A stretch of DNA of 7,034 bases from Syntrophaceae bacterium PtaB.Bin038 (GCA_002067855.1 MVQS01000194.1:1-7034), one strand, 5' to 3'. Counted from the first letter of the stretch, positions 1 through 5,923 are shown. The notes: a model not told the origin generated them from the sequence alone. A program made the numbers and translations.

Positions 1-1
1 G

Positions 2-748
2 ACGGCCATCGACCAGGGCGACCACTACCTCGTCAACGGCCAGAAGACCTTCAACACGGAGAGCCACTACGCGGATTACCACTGGCTGGCGGCCAAGACG
101 GACCTGAAGGCCTCCCCCTACAAGGGAATCAGCCTCTTCATCGTCGACCAGCGGGCCCCCGGGATCACGATCCGGCCCATGATCACCATGTCGGGCGAGC
201 GGACCAACGAGGTCTTCTACGACGATGTGAAGGTGCCGAAGAACCGCCTTGTGGGCGAGGTCAACAAGGGCTTCTACTACATGATGGAGGCCCTCATGTC
301 GGAGCGCAACTACGTCTTCACGCCCTCGAGGTACTTCCCCTACCTGAGCATGCTCATCGACTACGCGAAGAAGACGACCTACCTGGGCCGACCCCTTGCC
401 GAGGACCCCATGGTCCGCCAGAAGATCGCCCAGATCGCCGTCGAGATCGAGACGAGCCAGCTGCTCTCCGACCACGCTCGCTGGATGGAGTGGAACCACC
501 AGGCCATGACCTGCGAGCCCGAGATCACGAAGGTCGTCGTCTCTGAGATGGAGCAGCGGATGGTGGACAACGCGATGCAGCTGCTCGACCAGTACTGCCA
601 GCTCGAGGAAGGATCCAAGTACGTGCCCCTCAAGGGCCGGATCACGTGGGAATTCCTGCACTCCTTCATGACCACGATCGGCGCCGGCACGAGCGAAGTA
701 GGCCGTACCGTCATCGCAACCCGCGGCCTGGGTCTCCCCAGGGGCTGA
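2..748 (+). CDS. Acyl-CoA dehydrogenase, C-terminal part (probable large/alpha subunit of a two-subunit enzyme); 5' end outside window
   Basis: The frame is open from base 2 to the TGA at 746-748, giving 248 residues; a whole ACAD is about 380-400, so roughly the first third is missing. Seen: a middle beta-domain segment (VNGQKTF at 11-17, GISLFIVD at 42-49), the domain-boundary motif VPKNRLVGE, then the C-terminal helical domain ending GAGTSEVGR and GLGLPRG, typical of large-subunit ACADs. The usual catalytic Glu of the IYEGT motif is replaced by Ala (IGAGT, Ala about 228). Isovaleryl-CoA dehydrogenase has the same IGAGTSEV motif and uses a Glu in helix G; here Glu101 in the SERNY segment (bases 302-304) sits at that position. 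The Arg of the R-x-x-F-G flavin motif is Thr (about 125) and the Q-x-F-G-G-x-G-Y motif is eroded (QLEEGSKY). ACADs form an alpha,beta double bond in acyl-CoA and pass electrons via FAD to ETF in the cytoplasm. Substrate unknown. The second ACAD starts 25 bp downstream, probably as its partner. Confidence 0.9.
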   Translation, partial: TAIDQGDHYLVNGQKTFNTESHYADYHWLAAKTDLKASPYKGISLFIVDQRAPGITIRPMITMSGERTNEVFYDDVKVPKNRLVGEVNKGFYYMMEALMSERNYVFTPSRYFPYLSMLIDYAKKTTYLGRPLAEDPMVRQKIAQIAVEIETSQLLSDHARWMEWNHQAMTCEPEITKVVVSEMEQRMVDNAMQLLDQYCQLEEGSKYVPLKGRITWEFLHSFMTTIGAGTSEVGRTVIATRGLGLPRG

Positions 749-773
749 ACGAATACTTCAGGAGGTTTGTCTC

Positions 774-1916
774 ATGGACTTTACATATACCGACGATCAA
801 AAAATGCTCAAGGAGGCGGCGCGAAGGTTCCTCGCCGCGGCCTGCCCCAACGTGGAGTGGTACCTCGAGATGGACAAGGACGAGAAGGGCTTCACGCCGG
901 AGCTCTGGAAGGGCATGGCCGAGCTGGGCTGGATGGGGATCCTCTTTCCCGAGGAGTACGGCGGCATCGGCGGCGGCATGCTCGACATGGTGACCCTGAT
1001 GGAGGAGATGGGCTACGCGGCCCTGCCCGGCCCCTACTTCTCCACCGTCATCCTCGGCGGCTGCACGATCCTCGAGGCCGGCAGCGAGGCCCAGAAGCAG
1101 GAATTCCTGCCCAAGATCTCGGAGGGGGCGCTGCGGATGACGCTGGCCCTCTCCGAGCCGGCAGCGGCCCAGTTCAACCCCTCCCTCATCACCGTGAGGG
1201 CTCAGGCCGAGGGGGACGGCTGGGTGATCGACGGCACGAAGCTTTTCGTGCCCGACGCCAACGTTTCCGACTGGATGATCGTGGCGGCCCGCACGGCGGG
1301 CAAGGACTTGGACAAGGACGGCATCTCGCTGTTCCTCGTGGAAACCAAGACCCCCGGCGTCGGCATCACCCTGCTCAAGACCGTGGCAGGCGACAAGCAG
1401 TGCGAGGTTGTCTTCAAGGAGGTGAGGGTGCCCAAGGGCGCGCTGCTGGGTGAAGCGGGCAAAGGATTCGCAGTCATCGAAAAGACCCTCCAGATCGCCG
1501 CCGTGGCCAAGTGCGCCGAGATGCTCGGCGGCTCGAACAGGGTCATGGAACTGGCCGTTGCCTATGCCAAGGAGCGCGTGCAGTTCGGCAAGCCCATCGG
1601 GACCTTTCAGGCCGTGCAGCACCTGTGCGCCAACATGAAGATGGCCACCGAGCAGAGCATCTACATCACCTACAAGGCCGCCTGGATGATCGACCGGGGG
1701 ATGCCGGAGGCGCGCAAGTTCGCCGCCGTGGCCAAGACCTGGGTGAGCGAGGCCTACAAGAAGGTTGCCCTCATCGGCCACCAGATCTTCGGCGGGACGG
1801 GCTACATCGTCGAGCACGCCATGCCCATCTACTCGCGGCGGGCCAAGGCCGGCGAATACGCCTTCGGAAGCCCCAACTACCAGAGGGAAATCGTGGCCCA
1901 GGAGCTGGGTCTGTAA
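774..1916 (+). CDS. Acyl-CoA dehydrogenase family protein, probable small/beta subunit without catalytic glutamate
   Basis: A complete 380-residue ACAD; ATG 774 follows AGGAGG (760-765) by 8 nt. Order: N-terminal helical domain (1-120), beta domain (about 121-225), C-terminal helical domain. Flavin-contact motifs that serve the neighbouring subunit are present: Arg268 in ERVQFGKPIG and Gln337 in QIFGGTGY. Catalytic features are missing. Against RDAKIYQIYEGTSQIQR, the gap-free alignment of residues 355-371 puts Phe364 at the Glu site; the helix G site holds Ala242. The TEPxxGSD loop reads SEPAAAQF (127-134), and the Trp-x-Thr flavin segment is LFVPDA (157-162). Such lesions are known in small subunits of heteromeric ACADs (PimC/PimD-like pairs; mycobacterial alpha2beta2 FadE pairs). 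With the upstream ACAD 25 bp away and likely cotranscribed, I infer a structural and FAD-completing subunit rather than an independent enzyme. Glu361 is the only nearby acid that could substitute. The family assignment is firm and the subunit role inferred. Confidence 0.92.
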   Translation: MDFTYTDDQKMLKEAARRFLAAACPNVEWYLEMDKDEKGFTPELWKGMAELGWMGILFPEEYGGIGGGMLDMVTLMEEMGYAALPGPYFSTVILGGCTILEAGSEAQKQEFLPKISEGALRMTLALSEPAAAQFNPSLITVRAQAEGDGWVIDGTKLFVPDANVSDWMIVAARTAGKDLDKDGISLFLVETKTPGVGITLLKTVAGDKQCEVVFKEVRVPKGALLGEAGKGFAVIEKTLQIAAVAKCAEMLGGSNRVMELAVAYAKERVQFGKPIGTFQAVQHLCANMKMATEQSIYITYKAAWMIDRGMPEARKFAAVAKTWVSEAYKKVALIGHQIFGGTGYIVEHAMPIYSRRAKAGEYAFGSPNYQREIVAQELGL

Positions 1917-1955
1917 GGGACACCTGACCTACCTACCTCTCTCCGTTCCGCATTT

Positions 1956-1980
1956 GCCGCCGGGGATGATCCCCGGCGGC
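1956..1980. repeat. Near-perfect 25-bp palindrome / strong hairpin between ACAD and C_GCAxxG gene
   Basis: Two 12-bp arms (left GCCGCCGGGGAT, right ATCCCCGGCGGC) are perfectly complementary around a single central G. As RNA this gives a stem of about 11 bp with a 3-nt loop. It lies 40 bp after the second ACAD stop. No T-tract follows, so it is not a standard intrinsic terminator; it may attenuate, stabilise the upstream mRNA end, or bind a protein. An in-frame ATG (1966) sits at its tip, which makes that ATG an unlikely start for the next gene. Confidence 0.7.
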
Positions 1981-2018
1981 GAGTGCGGCATCAACGGCAG
2001 GGAGGGGGCGACACAAGC

Positions 2019-2022
2019 GAGG
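2019..2022 (+). promoter_or_regulatory. Candidate ribosome binding site (GAGG) for the TTG start at 2029
   Basis: GAGG stands 6 nt before TTG 2029, a good Shine-Dalgarno distance. The in-frame ATG at 1966 has only a hairpin-embedded G-run before it. This favours TTG as the start, but the core is short; a stronger G-rich run (GGAGGGGG, 2001-2008) is too far from TTG and has no in-frame start at the proper distance. Confidence 0.4.
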
Positions 2023-2028
2023 CGCACC

Positions 2029-2535
2029 TTGGATCTCAGCAAGCTCGACCGATACGCAACCCCGGAGGCATTCGTCGAGGCTGTCCGCAAGAAAGCCTAC
2101 GACTACGACTTCAGCTGCCACGGCTGCTCCCAGGCGGTCGTGCAGACTTTCCTCGATGTCTTCGAGGAGGACAACGCACCCCTGTTCAAGGCCGCAAGCC
2201 CCTTCGCCGCCGGCATGTCCATGACGGGCAACAACTGCGGCGCCCTGATCGGCGGGCTCCTGATCCTGGGCGCGGTCTTCGGCCGCAAATCCATGGCCGA
2301 CGGCATGGAGGGGATCATCGACGGGATCCGGCCCGCACGGAGGCTGGTGAAGCACTTCCAGGGCCGATTCGGCACGGTCAACTGCCGCGACCTGACACAG
2401 ACCGACCTGGCCGACCCGGTCAAGGCCGATGCCTACTTTGCCGGCGGGGGGCTCGAGCGGTGCGCCGCCGTCACAGGCGAGGTGGCAGCCTTCGTGGGCG
2501 GGCTGCTGTACGAAGAGAGGCAAAAGAGAAAATAG
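2029..2535 (+). CDS. C_GCAxxG_C_C family protein (putative redox-active cysteine protein)
   Basis: The preferred TTG start gives 168 residues. Five cysteines are visible: C30 and C33 (SCHGCSQAV), C70 in CGALIGG, which fits the family's C-G-A-x-x-G signature, C119 (VNCRDL) and C145 (ERCAAV). The family (PF09719) is about 140 residues with four invariant Cys, so length and spacing fit; C30, one residue pair before C33, is probably additional. Gly-rich hydrophobic stretches (71-85 and 152-160) look like buried helices; there is no signal peptide, so a cytoplasmic or membrane-associated redox role is likely. Biochemical function is not established for the family. Its place between an ACAD pair and a CoA-transferase suggests an accessory or electron-transfer role, but that is inference. 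The gap to the next gene is 139 bp. An alternative ATG at 1966 would add 21 residues of low-complexity sequence, in the loop of a hairpin. Family confident; start uncertain. Confidence 0.85.
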   Translation: MDLSKLDRYATPEAFVEAVRKKAYDYDFSCHGCSQAVVQTFLDVFEEDNAPLFKAASPFAAGMSMTGNNCGALIGGLLILGAVFGRKSMADGMEGIIDGIRPARRLVKHFQGRFGTVNCRDLTQTDLADPVKADAYFAGGGLERCAAVTGEVAAFVGGLLYEERQKRK

Positions 2536-2541
2536 AAGAGA

Positions 2542-2631
2542 CCCCGCCGCGAACGCCCGGGGAGGACAGCGTCGAGGGCGGCCGTGAGGCGGAAAGGGGG
2601 AACCCCTCTGACCGGTCTTGCAGCGGCGGGG
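2542..2631. repeat. Inverted repeat flanking the spacer before the CoA-transferase gene
   Basis: CCCCGCCGC (2542-2550) is exactly complementary to GCGGCGGGG (2623-2631), separated by 72 nt. A smaller hairpin (AGGGG-GAA-CCCCT, 2595-2607) lies inside. The 139-bp spacer (2536-2674) has no convincing ORF. The arms could pair in the polycistronic transcript and leave the AGGGAGG ribosome binding site (2662-2668) exposed. In such G+C-rich DNA a 9-bp match may be chance. Confidence 0.35.
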
Positions 2632-2674
2632 AAATGAAGGTAAACACAACGATTCGAGGAAAGGGAGGTATGTT

Positions 2675-3961
2675 ATGAGCAATCTGAAACCGGGTCCACT
2701 CACAGGGGTAACAGTCCTGGATTTCACCTGGGTTCTGGCGGGGCCCCACGCGGCGAAGACGCTGGCCGATCTCGGCGCCAACGTGATCAAGGTGGAACAG
2801 TACAAGGCCGGGGCCAACGAACGGTGGCTCCCCCTTCGGGTCACCAAGGACGGCGTCACCCAGAGTTCCTACACGATCCTCGTCAACCGGGGCAAGCGAA
2901 GCATCTGCGTCAACCTGAAGAACCCCAAGGGGATGGAGATCATCCACAAGCTCATTAAGAAAAGCGACATCCTGATTGAAAACTTCGCCCCCGACGTCAT
3001 GGGCAAGCTGAAGCTCGACTACGATCAGGTCAAGAAGATCAAACCCGACATCATCTACTGTTCCATTTCGTCTTTTGGTCACTGGGGACCCTACAGCCAT
3101 AAGCCCGGCTACGACATGATCGCGCAGGGTGCCAGCGGCTGGTCGGACCAGAGCACGCCCCCGATCATCGCACCCGTCTCCATCGGTGATACGACGGCAT
3201 CCATGCATGCCTGTACGGCCATCCTGGCGGCTCTCTACCACAAGAAGATGACGGGCCAGGGCCAGAACATCGACATCTCCATGATGGACTGCCTGTTCTC
3301 CCTGCACGAGAACACCCTGCCCTGGTACCTGATCAGTTCCGCCATCGGCGAGCCCGTCGAAATCCCGCGGATCGGCGCCAAGCACCCCGGTTACGCCCCC
3401 TACGGGATCTACACGGGCAAGGACGGCTACATCGCCATTGCCTGCCTCACGGAGCCCCGATGGGTGCCCATGGTCAAGGTGATGGGCCCCGAGTTCGAGT
3501 TCCTGCTTTCCGACCCCAGGGCGAAGGACGTCTCCACGCGCTGCTCAACGGCCAATGCCCCCTTCATCCATGAGCAGGTGGAGAAGTGGGTCATGTCGCA
3601 GCCCTCAGTGGCCGAGGCCGAAAGAAAGCTCGAGGAGCAGGGCGTGCCCTGCATCCGCTGCCGCAGCCTCAAGGAACTGGCCGAAGACGATCCCCAGGTC
3701 AAGGCCCGGGAGATGATGGTCACCCTGTACCAGCCCTTCATCGGCCCCATGCGGCATTACGGAAGCCCCTTGAAGCTTTCCGAAACCCCGGCAGGCCCCC
3801 GGAACTATGCACCCTTCCTGGGTGAGCACAACGTCGAGGTCCTGACAAAGGAGCTGGGGATGTCCGAAGCGGATGTCAAGGCGCTTTACGGCGAGGACGT
3901 CCTCTACCACGAACCTGCCGTCGAGAGGCTTCCTGAAGAGCTCAAGAAGAACGGGAAGTGA
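2675..3961 (+). CDS. Class III CoA-transferase (CaiB/BaiF/formyl-CoA transferase family)
   Basis: A 428-residue protein; ATG 2675 follows AGGGAGG (2662-2668) by 6 nt. Family III CoA-transferases move CoA from one acyl-CoA to a free carboxylate through an aspartyl intermediate, or in relatives catalyse alpha-methylacyl-CoA racemisation. Seen in order: the N-terminal Rossmann-like start (GVTVLDFTWVLAGPHAAKTL, then GANVIKVE), NRGKRS (71-76), ENFAPDVM (102-109), PGYD (144-147), then IGDTTAS with Asp172 at the nucleophile position (Asp169 in formyl-CoA transferase, Asp156 in human alpha-methylacyl-CoA racemase), and GQGQNIDISMMD. A Gly-rich segment (HPGYAPYGIY) is followed by the C-terminal part with the usual YGSPLKLSETP and LGEHNVEVL motifs. 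Length is in the family range (about 390-430). The substrate cannot be deduced; next to ACADs it probably activates the cluster's carboxylic acid or recycles CoA. Transferase is preferred over racemase because of context and overall motif set, not proof. Confidence 0.92.
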   Translation: MSNLKPGPLTGVTVLDFTWVLAGPHAAKTLADLGANVIKVEQYKAGANERWLPLRVTKDGVTQSSYTILVNRGKRSICVNLKNPKGMEIIHKLIKKSDILIENFAPDVMGKLKLDYDQVKKIKPDIIYCSISSFGHWGPYSHKPGYDMIAQGASGWSDQSTPPIIAPVSIGDTTASMHACTAILAALYHKKMTGQGQNIDISMMDCLFSLHENTLPWYLISSAIGEPVEIPRIGAKHPGYAPYGIYTGKDGYIAIACLTEPRWVPMVKVMGPEFEFLLSDPRAKDVSTRCSTANAPFIHEQVEKWVMSQPSVAEAERKLEEQGVPCIRCRSLKELAEDDPQVKAREMMVTLYQPFIGPMRHYGSPLKLSETPAGPRNYAPFLGEHNVEVLTKELGMSEADVKALYGEDVLYHEPAVERLPEELKKNGK

Positions 3962-3969
3962 GACACCCT

Positions 3970-3993
3970 GCGGGCCCGCCGCAGCGGCCCCGC
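3970..3993. repeat. G+C-rich hairpin just after the CoA-transferase stop
   Basis: GCGGGCCCG (3970-3978) can pair with CGGCCCCGC (3985-3993) over a 6-nt loop, with one central C-C mismatch. It begins 9 nt after the stop codon and has no T-tract. It could be an mRNA-stabilising 3' hairpin or simple G+C-rich sequence. The rest of the 110-bp spacer (3962-4071) holds only the ribosome binding site of the next gene. Confidence 0.3.
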
Positions 3994-4071
3994 ACGACAA
4001 CGCCGGCTGCCGGATCGGAGGGGGAAGGACCCGCCGCCGATTCGCCGCCTGTAACATGAGAGGTGAACGAT

Positions 4072-4821
4072 ATGCTGAAATACGAGAAGTGGGACAAGAT
4101 CAGAAGGAAGATTCGCAAGGACGATCTGCAGGATCTGGGCGTGCCCACGCCTGACATGGTCAAGCGCTGCATCGACGAGGGCAAGACCGAGCTGGCCAAA
4201 GAACTGGCCGACTACATCATCATCGAGAGCAAGGGCCTGCACGACCTCTACGCCGACTGGACGTCGGACATGCTCGATAAAGTCGCCAAGAGGTACGGCG
4301 AAGAGGCCATGTACCAGCTGCTACGCGATACCCAGAGCACCTGGATGATGCGCCGCACTTGGAGCGGCCTGCGCAAGATGACGCCCATGGAGCGCATCTG
4401 GCTCAACGCCGAGGTCTTCCGCGCACATCGGTGCGGCCCGCGGCAGATGGGCGAGCTCGACTTCACCGAGGACGACGACAAGATCGTGCTGTCCTGCGAC
4501 CCCTGCGGCAGCGGCGGCAGGACCCGCCGGGGCGATCCCGTCGACGGAACCCCGTCGCGCTACGGCCCCCCCTACAACTGGGGAAAGACCTCCAAGGCTT
4601 ACCCCTGGAGCTGGAGCCAGGCGGGCGTGCCGTACTATTGCCTGCATTGCGCCATGAACGAGATCCTCATGATCGAGTGGGGCGGCTGGCCCCTGTGGGT
4701 GACGGAATACGACCCCGACGAGACGAAGCCCTGCGCCTGGGTTTTCTACAAGAACCCCCAGGTAATGCCCGAGAAGTACTGGACGCGCCTCGGCTTCAAG
4801 AAGCCCGACAAATTCGAGTAG
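4072..4821 (+). CDS. Conserved-looking Trp/Cys-rich protein of unknown function with two CxxC motifs
   Basis: I do not recognise the family. ATG 4072 follows AGAGG (4059-4063) by 8 nt; an in-frame GTG at 4063 overlaps that site and is less likely. The product is 249 residues with no signal peptide or membrane segment, so cytoplasmic. The first ~140 residues are mostly charged helical sequence (for example IRRKIRKDDLQDLG, then helices at about 65-120). The second half has CDPCGSGGR (C142, C145) and CLHCAMNE (C190, C193), spaced like a four-Cys zinc knuckle/ribbon or a small Fe-S site, joined by a stretch rich in Pro, Tyr and Trp. There are 13 Trp in all (about 5%), seven of them after residue 178. 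C33, C121 and C221 are extra. It is last in the plus-strand cluster, 110 bp after the CoA-transferase and 25 bp before a strong hairpin, so it probably serves the same pathway. A metal-binding or redox accessory role is a guess. Confidence 0.82.
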   Translation: MLKYEKWDKIRRKIRKDDLQDLGVPTPDMVKRCIDEGKTELAKELADYIIIESKGLHDLYADWTSDMLDKVAKRYGEEAMYQLLRDTQSTWMMRRTWSGLRKMTPMERIWLNAEVFRAHRCGPRQMGELDFTEDDDKIVLSCDPCGSGGRTRRGDPVDGTPSRYGPPYNWGKTSKAYPWSWSQAGVPYYCLHCAMNEILMIEWGGWPLWVTEYDPDETKPCAWVFYKNPQVMPEKYWTRLGFKKPDKFE

Positions 4822-4846
4822 ATCCGCAAGGATGCTACCTCCCTCC

Positions 4847-4876
4847 GGGAAGGCGGGGCGCACGCCCCGCCTTCCC
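4847..4876 (+). terminator. Strong hairpin, probable terminator of the catabolic cluster
   Basis: GGGAAGGCGGGGCG (4847-4860) pairs perfectly with CGCCCCGCCTTCCC (4863-4876) around CA; in practice a 13-bp stem with a 4-nt loop. It starts 25 nt after the fifth gene's stop. The sequence after it is pyrimidine-rich (TCTCTGCCATCTGTTCTATTC) but has no clean T-run, so termination may be partial or Rho-assisted. Reading the other way, the flank is not T-rich. Confidence 0.7.
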
Positions 4877-4890
4877 TCTCTGCCATCTGT

Positions 4891-4926
4891 TCTATTCCGT
4901 CTATTCGGTCTGTCCGGTCCGTCCTG
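4891..4926. repeat. Degenerate 9-bp tandem repeat (four units) upstream of lipA
   Basis: Four consecutive units read TCTATTCCG, TCTATTCGG, TCTGTCCGG and TCCGTCCTG. The third unit's CTGTCCGG (4910-4917) recurs inverted as CCGGACAG (4961-4968), so the spacer can also form a large stem-loop; TCCTGTC (4922-4928) is a competing partner for GACAGGA (4964-4970). It lies in the 215-bp spacer between the cluster's last gene and lipA, which otherwise holds the terminator hairpin and lipA's ribosome binding site. Function unknown. Confidence 0.6.
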
Positions 4927-5020
4927 TCGAAGAAGAAAGACAAATCGGATAGAATAGGCGCCGGACAGGATATGAAACGGATACTGCCGGCCGAGTTTGT
5001 ACGGCAACAAGCGTCATGGA

Positions 5021-5026
5021 AGGAGA
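5021..5026 (+). promoter_or_regulatory. lipA: Ribosome binding site deciding the lipA start (AGGAGA)
   Basis: AGGAGA lies 10 nt before ATG 5037 and downstream of the alternative in-frame ATG 5016, which has no purine-rich site in front. It therefore supports ATG 5037 as the real lipA start, giving a protein that begins MIPAKPDWL. Confidence 0.7.
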
Positions 5027-5036
5027 AACAAACAGG

Positions 5037-5891
5037 ATGATCCCGGCAAAACCCGATTGGCTCCGCAAGAGGCTTCCCGTGGGGGCCGGTGTGCAGGCGA
5101 TGGAGGGGAGCCTGGAGCGCAGCCGGCTCCGCACCATATGCCAGGAGGCCTGCTGCCCAAACCAGGGCGAGTGCTTCTCCAAAGGGGTGGCCACCTTCCT
5201 CATCATGGGTAAGGTCTGCACGCGCAACTGCCGCTTCTGCGCCGTCGATTCGGGGATCCCCGAAACCCTCGACGCCGGGGAGCCCCTGCGCCTGGCCGCG
5301 GAAGTGAAGCGTCTGGGCCTGCGTTTCGTCGTGATCACCTCCGTCACGAGGGACGACCTTCCCGACGGGGGTGCCGGGCACTTCGCCCGGGTCATCGAGG
5401 TCTTGCGCCGCGAGTGCCCCGACGTGGGCATCGAGGTGCTCATTCCAGACTTCCAGGGGTCGCACGACGCGTTGCAAGCGGTGATCGACGCCGCGCCGGA
5501 GGTCCTGAACCACAATGTCGAGACGGTCCCCCGCCTCTACCCGTCCGTCCGCCCCCAGGCAGACTACCGCCGCTCCCTGGCCCTGCTTCGCGAGGCCAAG
5601 GTCCTCCATCCACCGCTCACCACCAAGTCGGGACTCATGGTCGGTCTCGGCGAGACCCGCGAGGAAGTTCTCGAGGTTATGGTGGACCTCCGCTCGGCCT
5701 CGTGCGACGTGATCACCATCGGGCAGTACCTGAGCCCCTCGCCGGCCCACCATCCGGTCGTGGAGTACGTGAAACCGGAGATCTTCGAGAAATACCGCCG
5801 TGACGCCCTGCGTCTAGGTTTCCGGGACGCCGCCTCGTCTCCCTTCGTGCGGAGTTCCTACATGGCGGAGAAGTACTATCGGAAGACCTGA
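5037..5891 (+). CDS. lipA: Lipoyl synthase
   Basis: A 284-residue radical-SAM enzyme that inserts two sulfurs at C6 and C8 of protein-bound octanoyl chains, making the lipoyl cofactor of 2-oxoacid dehydrogenases and the glycine cleavage H protein; cytoplasmic. Both clusters are visible: the auxiliary, sulfur-donating [4Fe-4S] site CX4CX5C (C35, C40, C46) and the radical-SAM site CX3CX2C (C61, C65, C68 in CTRNCRFC). Also seen: TSVTRDDLPDGGA (101-113), NHNVETV (158-164), TTKSGLMVGLGET (195-207), GQYLSPS (229-235), and the C-terminal RSSY (272-275) that closes the auxiliary cluster with its Ser. Length is normal (about 280-330). An additional Cys39 sits directly beside cluster ligand C40. No lipB, lplA or lipoyl-dependent complex gene is in the window, so it appears monocistronic, isolated by a hairpin upstream and a terminator downstream. 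Identity is certain on motifs. Confidence 0.97.
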   Translation: MIPAKPDWLRKRLPVGAGVQAMEGSLERSRLRTICQEACCPNQGECFSKGVATFLIMGKVCTRNCRFCAVDSGIPETLDAGEPLRLAAEVKRLGLRFVVITSVTRDDLPDGGAGHFARVIEVLRRECPDVGIEVLIPDFQGSHDALQAVIDAAPEVLNHNVETVPRLYPSVRPQADYRRSLALLREAKVLHPPLTTKSGLMVGLGETREEVLEVMVDLRSASCDVITIGQYLSPSPAHHPVVEYVKPEIFEKYRRDALRLGFRDAASSPFVRSSYMAEKYYRKT

Positions 5892-5923
5892 AAAGGGTCC
5901 AGGGTTCAGGCTACAGCAACGAG

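Noticed and set aside
2..748. First ACAD as an inactive pseudoenzyme because IYEGT has become IGAGT
   Set aside because: Isovaleryl-CoA dehydrogenase has the same IGAGTSEV motif and uses a helix G Glu, and a Glu is present at that position here.
711..1817. Long minus-strand open frame opposite the second ACAD
   Set aside because: Its translation is His/Gly/Leu-rich low-complexity sequence typical of the antisense frame of a G+C-rich gene; the plus strand codes for a clear ACAD.
1765..2028. Upstream extension of the C_GCAxxG gene, overlapping the ACAD end
   Set aside because: The extension is out-of-frame ACAD coding sequence plus the palindrome spacer; family similarity starts only after about 2029.
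2618..2674. TTG start adding 19 residues to the CoA-transferase
   Set aside because: The added residues are not family-like, and ATG 2675 has an excellent AGGGAGG site at 6 nt.
1933..2859. Long minus-strand open frame spanning the C_GCAxxG gene and the start of the CoA-transferase
   Set aside because: It overlaps two well-supported plus-strand genes, has biased composition and no recognisable motif.
4927..4955. Possible sigma-70 promoter for lipA (TAGAAT at 4950-4955)
   Set aside because: The -10-like box is fair, but the -35 region matches the consensus at only about three of six bases, too weak to call.
5016..5036. Earlier in-frame ATG for lipA
   Set aside because: No ribosome binding site precedes it, whereas AGGAGA stands properly before ATG 5037.
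4746..5753. Minus-strand open frame opposite lipA
   Set aside because: LipA motifs are unmistakable on the plus strand; this frame crosses the terminator and repeat spacer and looks like a shadow.
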